A DNA stretch of 64,000 nucleotides from Cylicocyclus nassatus (lineage: Eukaryota > Nematoda > Chromadorea > Rhabditida > Strongylidae), in contig CATQJL010000112.1 in assembly GCA_958299035.1 (NCBI GenBank), positions 48,938,941 through 49,002,940 on the forward strand. The letters run 5' to 3'. Shown here one piece after another: positions 45,096 through 58,810 of the stretch (its first letter is position 1; every line of letters starts with the position of its first letter). The position numbers and the translations under genes were made by a program. The notes beneath the pieces were generated by a model that made no database searches, was not told the origin of the DNA, and worked only from the letters and a program-made list of their open reading frames with translations.

Positions 45096-45382
45096 GGGGA
45101 CGAGTGGCGTAGTGGTATGAGGCGCCGCTATGACCAGATCGGACACAGGTTCGATCCCCGCCCCTGGGCCAACCAAGCCCTCTACCCTCCGGGGCCGGTA
45201 AACTGGTACCAGAACAATCTGGGAGGATAAAAGCACTGATTGGAAACGGCTGGCCCCCGCAAGTCACTGTAATAGGCTCGCACGCATACAATTGCCTCTT
45301 CGACTACGAAGTTAGTGTGTGCGTTCGGCGCATGCCCTCAGAGGGTATTGAAGACGCCGAATCCTTTATCCTTTTATCCTCT
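45096..45382 (+). mobile_element. tRNA-derived SINE, 287 bp, with 12-bp target duplication
   Basis: The head contains pol III A box TGGCGTAGTGG (45105-45115) and B box GGTTCGATCCC (45148-45158) spaced as in a tRNA, but the cloverleaf is imperfect and is followed by a ~220-bp unrelated body. The 3' tail is (CCTTTATCCTTTTATCCT)-like rather than poly(A). Flanking direct repeats ATGTGGTTGTCT at 45084-45095 and 45383-45394 mark target-primed insertion. Mobilisation by an RTE- or CR1-type partner sharing that tail is an inference. Confidence 0.85.
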
Positions 45383-45394
45383 ATGTGGTTGTCT

Positions 45395-48300
45395 AAGAAC
45401 GTGACTTTAGGAGGTGGCGGGGAGGGGAGGACGAGGGGTAAGTTCAACCAACTGGCGATTCTCATCGCTATCTCGTGGCGTTGAAGGTGCTTCTTCCAGC
45501 GACCAAAAAAATGTAAAAAAAAGAACTACTAATTTTCATTCCGTCCTCGTGACCGCCTGCTGTGTTCCCACAGATGTCGCCAAGACATCAAAGGATTTGA
45601 ACATATGTGCTGAGCCAGCGCACAGCTGTTCGACCGTTCACATGCCCCCCCCCCCCCCACTTCTCCCCTATACAACGCACACAGCGCATCATTACTACTA
45701 GTGCGTGTCGTCAAGTGCCAGGGCGGCTGCAATTTTGCATGATTGACGGATTGTTAGCATTGTGGTAGTATGGTTCGGTAGATAAGAGTAGTTGTAATTA
45801 TCATGATATTTTGCATTGTATTGGGATGAATGGAGTTAGTATGATATATTACCGAAATGAAGCTTTGAAATGAGTTTCGGGCACTCCATTTACAGGTACG
45901 GTAGTTTTATACAGTGTCTCTGAGGTGTATACAAAAACAAAAAAAGAAACAATAAAACAAAACTCGCGTCACAAAAGTGGCCTTGGCGCGCGAAAAATGA
46001 TGATCATCCCTTGAACGTAGGCGTAATCTGCACTGCAGAGTCATCGTAAACTTTTGATTTCGACAGAATGCACAATAACACCCCTTCGTTGTGAAAAAGC
46101 AAAGCTTAGTAATTTCTATGCCCTAGGCTGAGTACTCCGTAATCGCAAAGAAGAGCTATATAAGCTCGACAGCGCAAATCTGATTTGTCGCGCTACTGTA
46201 ATCTGCAATATTTTATAAAGCTCGTCACATTGAGCTGAATATACCGTCGATTCGCTGACCACGGACTGGTCGGAGGAGTGGCCAAACGCTTGCAATAGTA
46301 CAAATCGCGTAATAGACACAGCTCCGTGACATTTCAGATGCAAGCATGCTTCGTAACTAGGGCTAAGTCCGTGCAGGTCGGCGACCCAAATTCTTTCATA
46401 GTTTGGAAAACAGCTAATCCAAAAGAAGTATATTTTTCTTGATGTTCGCTTCACGTGTTAGTTATAACGCGAATCAATAAAGATAAAGATAAAGCATCTT
46501 CGATTCCTTGACCACACGGACTGCTCAAACCATGAGGACCACGCGCAGCGCGGCTGAATTGTCGTGAGAGCACGACTTGTACAATGGCGAATTTACTACT
46601 GAATTACTGAAGCAAGCGTTCTACCTCGCAGCGCATGCTCCGCAGTGATGTCCGTCCGTGCGGTCAACGAATCAACTATAACTTTAGTGCTACTGTGAAC
46701 TACAGATTTTGTCCGTTGCGCTAGCAAATTTTCGTTCTTTGCAAACCACATGCGGGGAGGTTTACTGTTGAGCATGTGGTAAAAAATACAACGAAGGCAG
46801 CTTTGCCTTCCATCATTCAGCATTCGTTTCGTAAACCTTCGATCGGCTTCCATGTACTTGGTGTTAATGTGCTTGCGCTCATACTATGTACTTTACTCGA
46901 CGGTTTAGCAGGTGCAGCTACAATAAACCGATTATTTGTACATGATGATATCTATGGCAACGCCAAACTTGCTTTTGCACTAAAAAAACTGGATGTGGAG
47001 TGAGATCACCCGACCTCTCATGCAAGGCAGCAGACTTTGTCCTCTTGTGAAATCGTAGGCCTAATCCTTTTGTGACTAGGGTGGGAGCATTGATGACTAT
47101 ATTTGGAAAGAATTCTCTTTCGTTGCAGCGCTAATTCCTTACGAGTATTTGATACTCTGCGGAATTTGATGACTATATCAACTTTCAGTCAACCGCGTTA
47201 TCTCAGTCTATACCGTTGACATCAGTGATTCAGTGCAGTAATGCAATTCCGTTTTGGATTAGGAAAGAAAGTTTCACCTCCAAATTTTTCTAGTAGGCTT
47301 AACTATTGTCATTTGTCAGCTAAATCTGTCTAGACAGCTCTTACCAGACAATGAGAACTCGGTTGTAGACTTACTGTCGGCAGATTTTTAGTAGATAAGG
47401 TAATGGAGGGCTAATAGGGAATGTGTAATCATCGATTTTATAAAAATCGCAAATTTATTTTTCCATTATTAATGCTCACTTATATACTTCACCTTTTTGT
47501 TTTATTCAATTTTTGTATGTAAAAGGATGTGTCTAGAAGATTTGAAGTGATGTAGTACTCTTGCGGTTCTAACAATAGGGTGAAAAGCTGCTTTGGGTCG
47601 CTAAATCTAGTTTTGCTCGCTTCCTTCACGCGCGAGTATTATTCTCATTTAGAGGCACTATATCGGCGGCTTACCAATTTTTCCAGAGGTTGCTGTTCCT
47701 AGGCGCATTCTTTTGCGATGAGTTAGGTGTCAAGTAAATTGTATTCGTCACAGAACTTTTACATCCTTTCTATACGGCTGAAAGACTTTACTTTTTTCCT
47801 AACACGGAAGTTTTTCTACATGTTGTGTTGCATACATCCTCTTTCATTGTAATTAATGCCTTTTCACTTTTTCATGTGTTTGCATAGTATTGAATTGCAC
47901 ATGTGCGTCTCGATGTCTTACCTTTCGTATCATTTTAAGCAGAAACGAACCTTTTTGCATCGACAGAATCATCTTAGCGTTTAATAAGCAGCTGTGGAAA
48001 TCAGTAAGAAGTTTGGTAGAGTATTGAGAATGTTCTGAACGCGTATGTAATCAACATGAATATTGCACATTATCTCGTCAGCCTTATGAAATGAAATATC
48101 TTGAACCTAAATTCGATTAAAAGTCGATTTATTTTGAAAACGAAATGTGGTCTAACTCATTTTGTTTTGATCTTCCAGTTTCTTGATTTATTATTGTACA
48201 TGGAGCCCGAAAAAAATAACCACATTGAGAGTCCCGAATTTTACTTCATAAAGTTCAAAAAGTGGTAACTGGAATTGGCACAAAAATGGATCTTCTCGTT

Positions 48301-50065
48301 TTTTTCAACGACCTCCAAAGCTTTGCAAAATACGTCTATATCTTTCCTCCTTTTTATTTTCTATTCGTTTTCACTCATCTTATCGTTCTCTTATCCATAC
48401 TCTATATGGTCCTTAAGATTTTTTACCGTATAGCTTGCTCTTTTCACTTGAGATTAACTGTTTTCACGTTTGCTTTTGCTGGATTATTCAATTTCTTTTT
48501 CTGATGACTTAAGCGTCTGAATCAATGAATATCCGAGCACTCTCTGATAATTTTTTTTATCGAAGTTTCTCTTCCAAGGCTTTTAGCCTTCAGTTTTTCT
48601 CACGTACTTTCTCATGTACTTTAAGTTCCAATGAATCGCATGGTCTGTAATTTGTTGTAGTTTCTTCAATTTCTTACTTTATGAGTTTTTTTATCCTTCG
48701 CAAAAGTTCCTTTAGCCGTTCTGACTGGCGTTGTTTTCTAATTTTTTTTTGATTCTTAAAGCCAGTTTAGTAGCCCAGTATTCCCTATATGTCCGGAAAT
48801 ATGAAGGTTGACTTGGTAATTCCGTTTCTTTGCCTATCTTTCCTCAGCCACTATCGCTGTCCAAGCTGGATTCTGTCATTCGTATGGTGAAATGTTGGTG
48901 CATTTTCATCGTACGTGATGCCAATGTCCAGACTCTACACGGTTGCTGGCTTTCACTCACTTTTTCTTTTCTCATAATGCTATGCTGTGTCTTTCTTTAT
49001 GTTTTACTTTCTTCTTTCATACTACAGTCACATCTAGTACGTCTGGCACATGTTCTCAGCTATGACCCAATTTGTTAATGGGAAATCTCTGTCGCAAATT
49101 ATGTGACTAGAAAGACAGATGGTTAGTGATAGGGTCACTAGGAAAAAGGGAATTTGAAGTCTAGCAATTTTTGTCTTACCATCTGTCATCATCATTTCGC
49201 GTTTCATTACTAGCAGTAAGAATTGCGGACTAAAATATATAGCGGTTAAATTAGATGATATTTTGTGACCTTTGTCTTGGCACAAACTCTCGCCTTAGAT
49301 AAGGGCTCTCTTTTCAGCGCTTTGATTATTACGTCTTTTTTTTTTACATTTGCCATATCAGAATTCCCATCGAGGCAGGAAAAACCTTTAGATACGATAG
49401 AACAATACCTTTATTATGCATGTGCACTATGACTTATTAGTCATGAGAGAGGGGGTAGAGTGAATTCTCTAAGTGCGGGGGGTTGTCGAAAGAAGTTCAA
49501 ACTGCGTAAATTAATCGCGTATCACCGGCAAAAATCTGCTGTCGTTGACAGCTTCGCAATTGGCTCTGTCCTTTCGGCCGTGAAAGGTCGCAAATCGAAC
49601 GATGTACGTTTCGAAAATGCGAAAACGCTATTAGCAGCAGTCGCAGCGATCCACGGTCGTCTGTTCGTTCGCCCATCAGATAAACGATGTCCGATGGCGA
49701 TTGTCCAAAATGACTGCGAAGCTGGAAATTACTCCTGGGGGACCAAAGACAGGACTCGGTCGGAATTGGTAATAAGATGAAGAAGAATTGGGGGATTTGT
49801 TGTATGATACCGCGCAAAACTTGGAAATTGTGCCCTATGGACATTTTTTGCCCAGCATTGTTGTCACCTCAAGGACACTACAATATTAGTTTGATCTACT
49901 GGACTTGCACATCGGACTGTGCGCCAAACAAACTCATCAATCTGCTAAACATCCAGTCACTAATATCTAATCACTCTCTCAAATAATCCCAGCGCTTTAT
50001 TGGGCAAACCCCTTCCTGCTGAAAGCATCACCGGCAATGTATGTGATTGGATAGTCCATGATCGT
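45395..50065. other. No gene recognised
   Basis: About 45645-45660 is a C-run. About 46473-46497 reads AATAAAGATAAAGATAAAG, which may be the tail of another short retroelement. A T-rich frame at 48262-48504 encodes a hydrophobic peptide but has the composition of pyrimidine-rich DNA. No exon chain could be supported. Confidence 0.4.
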
Positions 50066-50390
50066 TTGATCTCAAGCATTGGCGCATACTATCAAAAGCT
50101 ATTTAAGCCTGATAGCATTTCATTCGTACTGTTTCTGTGCGCTATATATTTTTGCACATTTTTTGTGTATGCAAAAAGTGTTCCATTTTTGCAACACATC
50201 CTGCTCCCTGTGAACCCTTTGTGCTTGCAGAAAAGACATGATTGTATGATTGAATTCTGCATAAAAGGGCTGAGTGCTTGCATTTTTTATCAAAATCAAA
50301 ACGCATTTGAATATTGCATTCTGAACGTTCACGAACACGAAGAATCCAAAGATGTTAGGCAAAAAGTGTTTTTCTGTATATCAAATTAAA
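50066..50390. repeat. Detached left segment of family copy B
   Basis: Counterpart of 23850-24170; see that entry for shared phrases. 50391-51064, between it and the main body, is AT-rich, with several GAAACTCGAA/TTCGAATAAA-like short repeats at about 50565-50730. Confidence 0.8.
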
Positions 50391-52820
50391 ATCAACAATC
50401 TCCATAAAGGAAAAAGCCCATAACTCGCTTCGGAATGGTGCGTGGCAGCAAAAAATAGCATATTCTGAATCAGCGTTTGAAGCTGATTTGGACTATATAT
50501 GTCCCTTGCCAAAAGGCCGAGCTAAGTTAGGTAGCTTTCCTTATTTGATTCAAGTAGAATGAAATTTCGATCATTCGAATAAAGCATTCGAATATACTCG
50601 CATTGGAAGTTCGAAACTTGAAGTTTTCCATTCTCGAATAAAACTCGAAAACCCGTTTAACCAAAAACGGGGATTGGAATAAAATTCGAACCTCGAACAA
50701 AAAACGGGATTTCTCATAATATTTTGAGACTCGAATAATCAGAAACTGGTAATGAATGCATTTTATTCACGTTTTTTATCTGTTTCGAGTTCGTCTTTGA
50801 ATGAAATTTTTTTGGAAGTATTAGAATTTGATGCAGAGCCAAGTGCAGAGTCACCAAGCTCGCTTCATGAGCTGTTTTTCCTGCAAAACTCGATAATGCA
50901 TCATTTAAAAGCAGTGATCAGCTTTGAACTGTATGAGAACTCGCATTCTTCCAACTGCTTGCGACAGCAAGAATAGAAAGGATTTTGATTGCTTGCTTTT
51001 TCTATGAATCAATGCTTGATTTTTCGTGTTCAGCAAGCATTTCTTCCATCAATTATTGCGTGATAGTTTGAGTTCCGGGTTTGAGTCATTCCCGATAACA
51101 GCTGTGGCATTTGGCTGGATTGCTCGTTTTCGTATTGTTTTCGGAATCACTCCATTATTCTATGTACGTTCTCTGAGCTTTTTGATGGATTTTTGATGGA
51201 TCAATTTTTGTTCATTTTTAAACGTAAAATGCGTGGTTATGGCCGCTAGACTGAACGACGCTTTGTCCACAACTATTAGCTTCATTCCGTATATCATAGA
51301 AAAAGAAAGGCCTTGGCAAAAAGCGGTTGTTGTCAAGAGATTTACAAATGCGCTTTCCTGAGACGACGAAAAATGTACTTCTCAACCTCCTCTAGAGCCA
51401 TAGCCATAACTCAATCGCCTAATGCGCCTCGGTAGGATCTGGCATTGTCCGGCGTACTTTGAGTTCCCCCCTCAAAGTGCCGGCTTTGATTAGACAAAAA
51501 ATCTCGAGAGGGACTATGTGGAGAACAATTACTCCTTTTTTCCCTTCTAAGAAGTTCGAAATGTGGTTTTTCACACACCTTTGATTTTTTCCGCAAATGC
51601 TGAAGGACAGAAAACGTGTTTTATGAAGAAAAAATTCACTAGCAACATCTGTGTGATTTGTGTTTGCGTCGATTCAGTCATAAAGCTGTTGCACCTCACA
51701 GGGGTAAAAAAACTCATGTTTATTTTGATTGACATCTGCAGCAACGCGTAAATCACCACAGCAAGTCTAGTCTATAAATTTGTGAAGATGGAAGGTTGAA
51801 AATGTCTGATGCATCTGGTGGATTTTCACAATAAAAGGTACAGCTGTGGTGTAGTATCTGGATTGTTGAAGCAATGAGTCAGTTTTGATAAACCACCGAA
51901 TACCTCTTGATCCATGATCAACATAGCTTATCTTGAAAGAAGGCTCGAAGAGCCAAATCACTGCTCGCCATCTCTTTTTCTCTGAAACTCGCGCACCTTC
52001 GCAGCTTATCAAACTTTGTGTGATATGCACAATTGCACAGTAATGCACAGTTGTGCTAAATAAAGAATTGCTGAATAGAAGCTTGTAGAGTCAAGCTGCG
52101 TGTACAGTTGGTCGTGCCAGCGCCGTGCTAGCGCCATGTCGAAACAGAAGTGCATTGATCGTAGAGCCCCGCCACAGCGCTAGTGTGCAACTTGTACAGA
52201 GAACTCTGGAAGTAGAGTTAGGGGCAAAATGTTGTAGTTGTACCACAAAACTTTTATGAAGCAACTAGGCGCAGGAAAGGTTCAAAAATGTTGAAAATTG
52301 AAATCATGGTATAGTCCGATGTTCGAAAGTGTAGGAAATTCGAAGGAAACAAAATTTGGAATTACTTCTTATTTAGGATAATGTAGAAGAATTTCGTGAA
52401 AAGAAAATCAGTGAGATTCGATTTTGCGATTGTTCTGTAATTGCAAAAAGTGCGCTTGAGACTGTAGATAAGAGAAGGCGAAGGCGCGCGGCGTTCAGCG
52501 TTGCTAAGTGTGTCGTAAGGATATAGCTTTTTCACTCTCGATATTATTGCGCAGAGCAGGCTTTTCATTCATCAAGGAATGGTAGAATCTAGTGTTATAT
52601 AATGCTGAAAATGAAAACTCCGCATTCTGCACAAAGAACAACCTATATAAGTCTACTGTTATTCAGATATGCAGGTATACTGCGTGCACTAGCGCTCTTT
52701 GAGCTCCACCCGATCAAATTTTGCGCGATCGCGTAAGAAGTTCTTGACTCGACGCGAAAAACTTTCGACATTGCGTCGAACTCTTACGGGTCACGTGTAT
52801 AATTCGGGTAAATTCTGCTA

Positions 52821-53005
52821 TCAGGAGGGAGAGTACTGTAGCGGGTCACGAGCATAGGTTGGTGGTGTGATGTAGTGTGTTTGTTTGTCCGCAGTAAAGG
52901 AAGGATCGGTTGGGGTCAAAGAACGCACACGAGAATCTAGAACTTTTCGCGGCCGACGAAATTGTCTAGAACGTATGCGCATTTCTTCTATTTCAGGACG
53001 AGCTA
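52821..53005 (-). pseudogene. Conserved exon-like segment of the family (copy B)
   Basis: After a TTTGTAG acceptor the minus frame reads RPEIEEMRIRSRQFRRPRKV, LDSRVRSLTPTDPSFTADKQ, THYITPPTYARDPLQ and stops. Copy C encodes PEIEEMR, LDSRVRSF, ADPPFSADKQTQYITPPTYT and RDPLQ in the same place. Copy A has the same acceptor and PEIE but is broken by stops. Retention of the frame in two of three copies suggests the family derives from a gene. No domain recognised. Confidence 0.45.
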
Positions 53006-53904
53006 CAAAGATGTAGCTTTTCAGGCACTCTGCCGCAGTTTTGCATGTTAAGGGCAGCGGGATTTTCCCACTGCAAATTTCTCTTAAATGCAGAACATGT
53101 GGACCAAAATTTGCCATAAATGGCAATGGAGATGAAATGTTGACCCAGAATATTTCGAGCAAAAGAACTTTTCAATTAATTTCGAATTGCTATGTAATTA
53201 ACAAATTTATCGAATGAGCGTGGGTGCGAGAAACGAGGAAAAGAAATAATTCTTCTACAATTTTCTTTTTTTGCCGCAACAAGCTTTCGCGTTGCCATAT
53301 TTATTTTTTTTTCTCTGGAAAACATTCCTTCTGCATGCTGTGTTTTTTAGAGCGGAAGTTCCCGTTGTGAATAAGTGAATTGTACTCTAAAAACCGTGAG
53401 CCATATACCTCATTCACTTCCCGAAAGAATTTTCAGCAAAAAAATTAGAGTCAATTCTTCCCATGTTGAAAGGCCTTGAAGGCCAAGTAAATGTATTCGT
53501 TAGGGGCAGGGGTGGGGTCATAATACTGATAATGAAAACTGTTTCCTTCTCCTAAATCCCACTATAGGATCACGGTAATCTTACGGTAGCCTTGCGCCAA
53601 GCTGAATTCATAAGTTTTCGTAAGAATATATTTTGTGTTTTCAGTCTCCACGTGTACAAAGCCTGTACCGAGCTTCAAGGAGGTAGCAAATAAGGTAAAC
53701 TACGTTATCAAACTAATAAGGTTGTACGAAAATAAACATAAAATTAAGTAACTACATTCTGACAATTTGATTTTCTGCTATTTTCTTTTGTTCTAGGCGG
53801 ACATAGTGTTGGGTAACCGTACAGTTGCAGCGGTAGAATTTGTCCAAAACTGCGGGATTGTCGGGATTCGCGGGATTCGCGACTTTACGGGATTTGCGGG
53901 ATAA

Positions 53905-55644
53905 GGGGATTTAGCCGTAACTTCTTCTAGAACAACATTATATGAGATCTGCAGGAAGATTAGGCTTCAGCTTGATGAGACGAATCTTTTGGTATATGGT
54001 ATGTCCGTAATTCATGGTGACACGGTAGACTTATGGTATACTTTGTTATTACATTTATCACAGCGTAAATCGCGAATAGCAGGTTTTGGTACGAAGTTCT
54101 CATTATCGAAATCTATCGCGAAAAGTTGGGCAGTTTTTATTTACCCTTATCACTGATATAAGCATTTGATTATTTATCACTGATAATGTCATATTTTTGG
54201 ATCATTTTTGGCATATGGTAAGAAAAGTACTGTAGAAAACGCTGAGTGAATTTCTACCGCTCTTTCTCTCACTATAACTGATCTACAGGCTTTTCTACTT
54301 CTGATAGGTGCAATTGGTAGATCCCTCGCTGCAGCAATCGATCGATTTCTCATCAGCACGTGCCATTGCTGCCAATTCTTACCTAAAATGGCATTTTTGT
54401 TTCAACTCGCTTCACGCCGAAGCCTGGGCTGAGATTCTGCACCTACATGGAAGGTGAACGTGGGAATCGACCGCATGAATTTAAAGCCATTCTTATCTGT
54501 CGTTGTCATTGATATCATCATTTTATCATTTATCACTGATAATATCACAAAATTGTATTGACATACGGTAAGAAATGTATTATACTTTAGAAAACGCTGG
54601 GCAGTTTTTATTGCTCTATCTCTCATAGTATGTGATCTATAGGCTTTTCGGTTCAATTGCGCATTTGGTGCAGTAGATAGATCCCTCGCTGCAGCAATCG
54701 ATTGATTATCCATCATGCGCATGACACCGTCTCCTTGGAGACGTTGCTCTTTCAGAAAAATTCACTCTCTATAAATTGTGAATGAATAGAGTCGCCTGTC
54801 AGGTTTCAACTATGAGCTGAACACTTCTGTATTCTGCGTATCGACATGCAGATCCAGATCATCCAGATCCACGGCGATCGGTCTAAGGTGCGAAACGGCG
54901 CAAACGGGGTGCTCGAGCATCATTCCATCAGAGTCCACACGCTCGCGAAAGATGCGCGCACATGGGCGGTTGCCTCATCGAAGTTTTTTTGAATTCTCCT
55001 ATGCTCTACTCTATTTCTTGCTATCGCAATAGCTCACAAAACGTGCAGATTTTTTTTGTATGTTGTGAAATTACGGGGGTTTTGCAAAAGTCCGCAACGT
55101 TCTGGGAGTTTTGCGACATTCCAGGGTTTCCGCAGATTCACGCTAATCACACAAACTACGCAGCGCCACAACTTCCTTAGGAATGAATGTATTTTGAATC
55201 CGAAAGAAGCGTTATGTTTAGTTCATCGAGTCAAATCTTTTGTTTGCAGCATGTCCTCGATATTTCGTTTTTAGTTTTCTCCAATTTGTCTGCGGACGCC
55301 TTTTTGCAAGGATGCAACGCAGCGCACATTACACATAAAAGACAACAGCAAGCAATTTTCAATAGTGCTTCTCCTGTAGATTACAGTGCGCTAGAAAGTA
55401 GCTGCAGACTTCTTTCCAAAAGGATAGAAGCGATTCGCGATTCCTGCTATTCGCGATTTACGCTGTGATAAATGTTCACAAAAGCTTTACCATAGAAAAT
55501 AACAAAGTACACCATATGTCTACCGTGTCACCATGAATTACGGACATACCGTATACCAAAAGATTCGTCTCATCAAGCTGAAGCCGAATCTTCTTGCAGA
55601 TCTCATATAAAGTTGTTCTAGAAGGAGTTACAGCTAAATCCCCC
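53905..55644. mobile_element. 1.74-kb DNA element with ~200-bp terminal inverted repeats
   Basis: 53905-54085 (GGGGATTTAGCCGTAACTTC ... ATTTATCACAGCGTAAATCG) recurs in reverse complement at about 55450-55644, with GACACGGTAGAC and GAATTACGGACATACC landmarks in each arm. Copies A and C lack it: in A, TTTCTTTTTCAATTTCAACATATC is continuous where B has the insert before AATTTCAACATATC. No transposase is recognisable. Just before it, 53860-53904 is a run of CGGGATT repeats. Superfamily unassigned; long TIRs suggest a MULE-like or foldback element. Confidence 0.75.
54165..54715. repeat. Internal ~200-bp direct repeat of the 1.74-kb element
   Basis: 54165-54360 and 54520-54715 share TTTATCACTGATAAT, GTAAGAAA, GTACT..AGAAAACGCTG and GATCCCTCGCTGCAGCAATC. 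The second copy is preceded by a separate ~150-bp segment. This could be a nested solo repeat or a regulatory duplication. Confidence 0.7.
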
Positions 55645-57835
55645 AATTTCAACATATCAACAGCTGTACTGACCTTCATGGAGATCATATGGAAAAAGCA
55701 AGTAATATTAATCCACCGGCTTTCAGTCATAGGCCAAAAACATATTAGGCACAATGTACTTAGAAAGTTGTTCCGCGGCAAAATATGAAACCGGAAAATT
55801 GTTACTTTTATTTGTTGATTCGATAAATATTGAGTATTTGCATGTCCTTCTCGAATTGTCAAAATGTGATTATTTGTCTCCGCTGCATTCCTTGAAATAA
55901 ACTCTGGTCAGGCATTGAATTTTACACTTCTCTTCTACCAACATGGGCTTTAAAATTTTAATACACCGTATTTTGTAAATAAGATAATTACGCAAATGCA
56001 CTCAGACATGCGAACAGTTCTTGAGACAGTGGTGATGACCAATGCCGCTCGAATAATTGTCAGTTTGCGCAGAAATCTGCTCATTGGCAATAAATTGCTT
56101 GCTCATCAGTCGCCTAGAATGACCGATCACTGACCTGCAAATGTTTATCTTGTGTGATTCCTAAGTCTTGCATAAGTGGCAGTCCTGCTAGTCTAGCGGC
56201 CAGGTATTTTTCGGAACTTTTACTGTATGATCTGCTGGAAGGAACGATTGGCTCTCACTGGGGAGCAAAAAATTAAAGAATGTCGAGAATTGCCTGAAAT
56301 TAAGATGTAGTGGTCTGTCCATTATTACATCCTATATTCTATGAAAAAAACTGGGAGAAAGACTCTTGAATAACAGGTTCTGTTTTTCTGAGAAGAAAAG
56401 AAGGAAGGTACTGGGTACTGCAAGGTTTATTCGAAAACCCAAACGGACAACAATAGAAATTATCTTCATGCGATCTATTAAATGTACGCTGTCATTTTTT
56501 TGGGACATCCTTTATGTGTTACTGTGCAATTGCACATGACCAATAGTCTTCTCATTTACATAAAGAAGGAGAAGAATTCCAGTGTAATCGCTAATAAGCA
56601 GTGAAGAGATAAAAATGTTAAAAAGGTGCGGAAATGCAAATGTTTTTGAAAATGGAAATGCTTTTTTGCAGACAAAACAAAATAATTCCAATAGACGATT
56701 ATGCAAATAACAAAAATCCAGGCTAATCCCTTCTGAATACCATGTTACGTAGTCATTCTTTGCTCTTCTTTCACAACTAAAGTAATCTAATCTCCTTTTT
56801 TTATTCTAATTGATTCGCGACCGGAAGTCATGGCTTTGATAAGAACATAATTCTATAATACTTCCATGTGAAAGACAAATGTACATTGTAGAGTTAGGGT
56901 TTTTTCTTTGAGGCAGCTGCCATTCATATGCGATCAATTATGGGGCAATTTGCATGTGAATTACAGCAAACAATCTAGAATCTGGTTATAGGGAATCTAG
57001 TAGAAACCCAGCCGCTTATGAGAAAGGCTGTAGGCGAAGTGAATGACTAAGTCAGGACTTCATTGTAATAATGTGAGATTGCGTGCGACTTTCCCTGATT
57101 GCTTCTATTCATGGGATTCTCTTGTTCTGAGAACATTGTAAAGTCTGAATCATCGAGGGAAAGGTTAAAACTTTTGGTGCATGTCGTAGGTACCAACAAT
57201 TACTACAAGTCCATGGAATAATCGATTCCTTCATGAATTCTTTGCTTTCCCACACTATCAGAGATGTAAATGGCAGATGTCCTTCTCCCTTCCCACGCAG
57301 AATCTTCCACGTGTTCGCTGATCACTTGGTCCGTTGACGTTTGTTTGCTGATGATTGCTGATTGATGTGTCCGTAGATTTTTTTCTCGCCCGACAAGAAG
57401 AAACAACGCAACTCGTCCGTTATCGGGAGCCGAGCTGTGCGAGGTTCGAATGATAGTCAGTGATAACTTGCGTTATCAGCGCTGACACTGACTGAGTTAC
57501 GGATTAAAAAATTCCCACACATCCCATAGGGGAAAGCGATGAAATGCCAAGAGGAAGTGACTTTTCAGAACATTTCAATAATTTTAACATTGATAAAGTG
57601 TACAAAATGTCGCTATACAATTCTTAATCCTCTTTCCAAATATCAACGTTTGGGAAACAAATTACTTTGCTTGGGAGCTGTAATTTGAGGAGAAAAACCC
57701 CATTAGGCCACCCAAAATTTCCGCCTCATCTATGCGTCAATGATTCAGGTTCCCATTTTACCGCTAATCCAACAAACCCAGCTCTAATGTCGCATATAAA
57801 ACATCTAATGGTTGATCTATATAGGTTACTGTTAC

Positions 57836-58810
57836 TTTCAAAGAACTACCTAGTAGAGCTTGCTGTGCTCTATAGAATCAAAACCACAGAATCTATCTAG
57901 AACAAGCGAAATTTGACTTGTTGCGGCTTAGAACAGTTTTGAAGCTAGATTCCTTTTCTTTTATTTCCTTTTTTTGAATTCATGTTCTGGTGCTTTTCAT
58001 GGTAATGAATGATAAGGAAGATCTTTTTCTGGAGAGATCTGTTGATACTTTTGCAATTAATTTTAGCTAAATATCCGCTGAAATTTTGTAAATTTTCTGT
58101 TAGCATGCCAAAACGATTCTGACCTACTATATAGGTCGTTGCAAAAGTTCTCGCCTAAGTCAAAGAAAATTTGATCACTTACCAAGATTTGAACCTAAGT
58201 TCGTGGCTTCTTTAGGAAAAGAAGTGGGTTTTGCGCTTTAAGACAGTTATTACAATTCATCTTTTTGTAGGCACCTCAGAGAAATAAGCTTTCAAAGATT
58301 GCACTGCAAATTTCTGTTGAGTCTGGTTGTAAATAGTGCCAAAGTGGTAGTATCAAAATGGTGATAGTTATCCTCAAGAAATCCTTGAAAAGTTCATAGC
58401 AGTGCTCCGCACGTTTGGCAAGCTTTAATCTATGGTAATGCAGAAACAAGAACTGTGAAGAATCCTTTGAAAGTGAAAATCAACTTATCAACGCATTTTC
58501 TTAACAAAACAGTTTTGATCCAAAAATATATTCACTGCTTACTAGAATACTGTAAGTTTTCTTTGAGTTTCAAAGTGTCTTTGCTTTTAAAGTGCAATAA
58601 TTAGGAGATTTGCCTCGTGACGATTTTTCATGAATTTTCGTTGCATGCCCATGTTATTCCCTCAGCCCGCAGGCTCCAAATGAGACCAATGAAGGAGTGG
58701 CGCGGAAGCGGGGTTTGACCTCCTTTGCGCGAAGGTGCGAGGAGCCTTCTGGAGTGTGAATGTTGGTGCGAACGGAGGTGCTAGGAACTCCTGCGTCCCT
58801 TCCCTTTTCT
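57836..58810. other. Spacer between family copies B and C
   Basis: AT-rich, without recognisable genes. About 58650-58800 is GC-richer and open on the minus strand (TPEGSSHLRAKEVKPRFRAT and neighbours); composition suggests a fragment of an element or old exon, but no motif is diagnostic. Confidence 0.4.

Larger units (their letters stand above)
51065..57835. repeat. Dispersed ~6-kb family, copy B
   Basis: Collinear with copies A and C; interrupted at 53905-55644 by a 1.74-kb element, and lacking the part equivalent to about 33350-33925 of copy A. Without the insertion it is about 5 kb. Confidence 0.85.

Noticed and set aside
45099..45171. A functional tRNA gene
   Set aside because: A and B boxes are present, but pairing of a full cloverleaf is poor and a 12-bp duplication encloses a 287-bp unit, so it is a SINE head.
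48262..48504. 80-codon hydrophobic frame as a membrane protein
   Set aside because: T-rich DNA translates to Phe/Leu/Ile by default; no splice or motif support.
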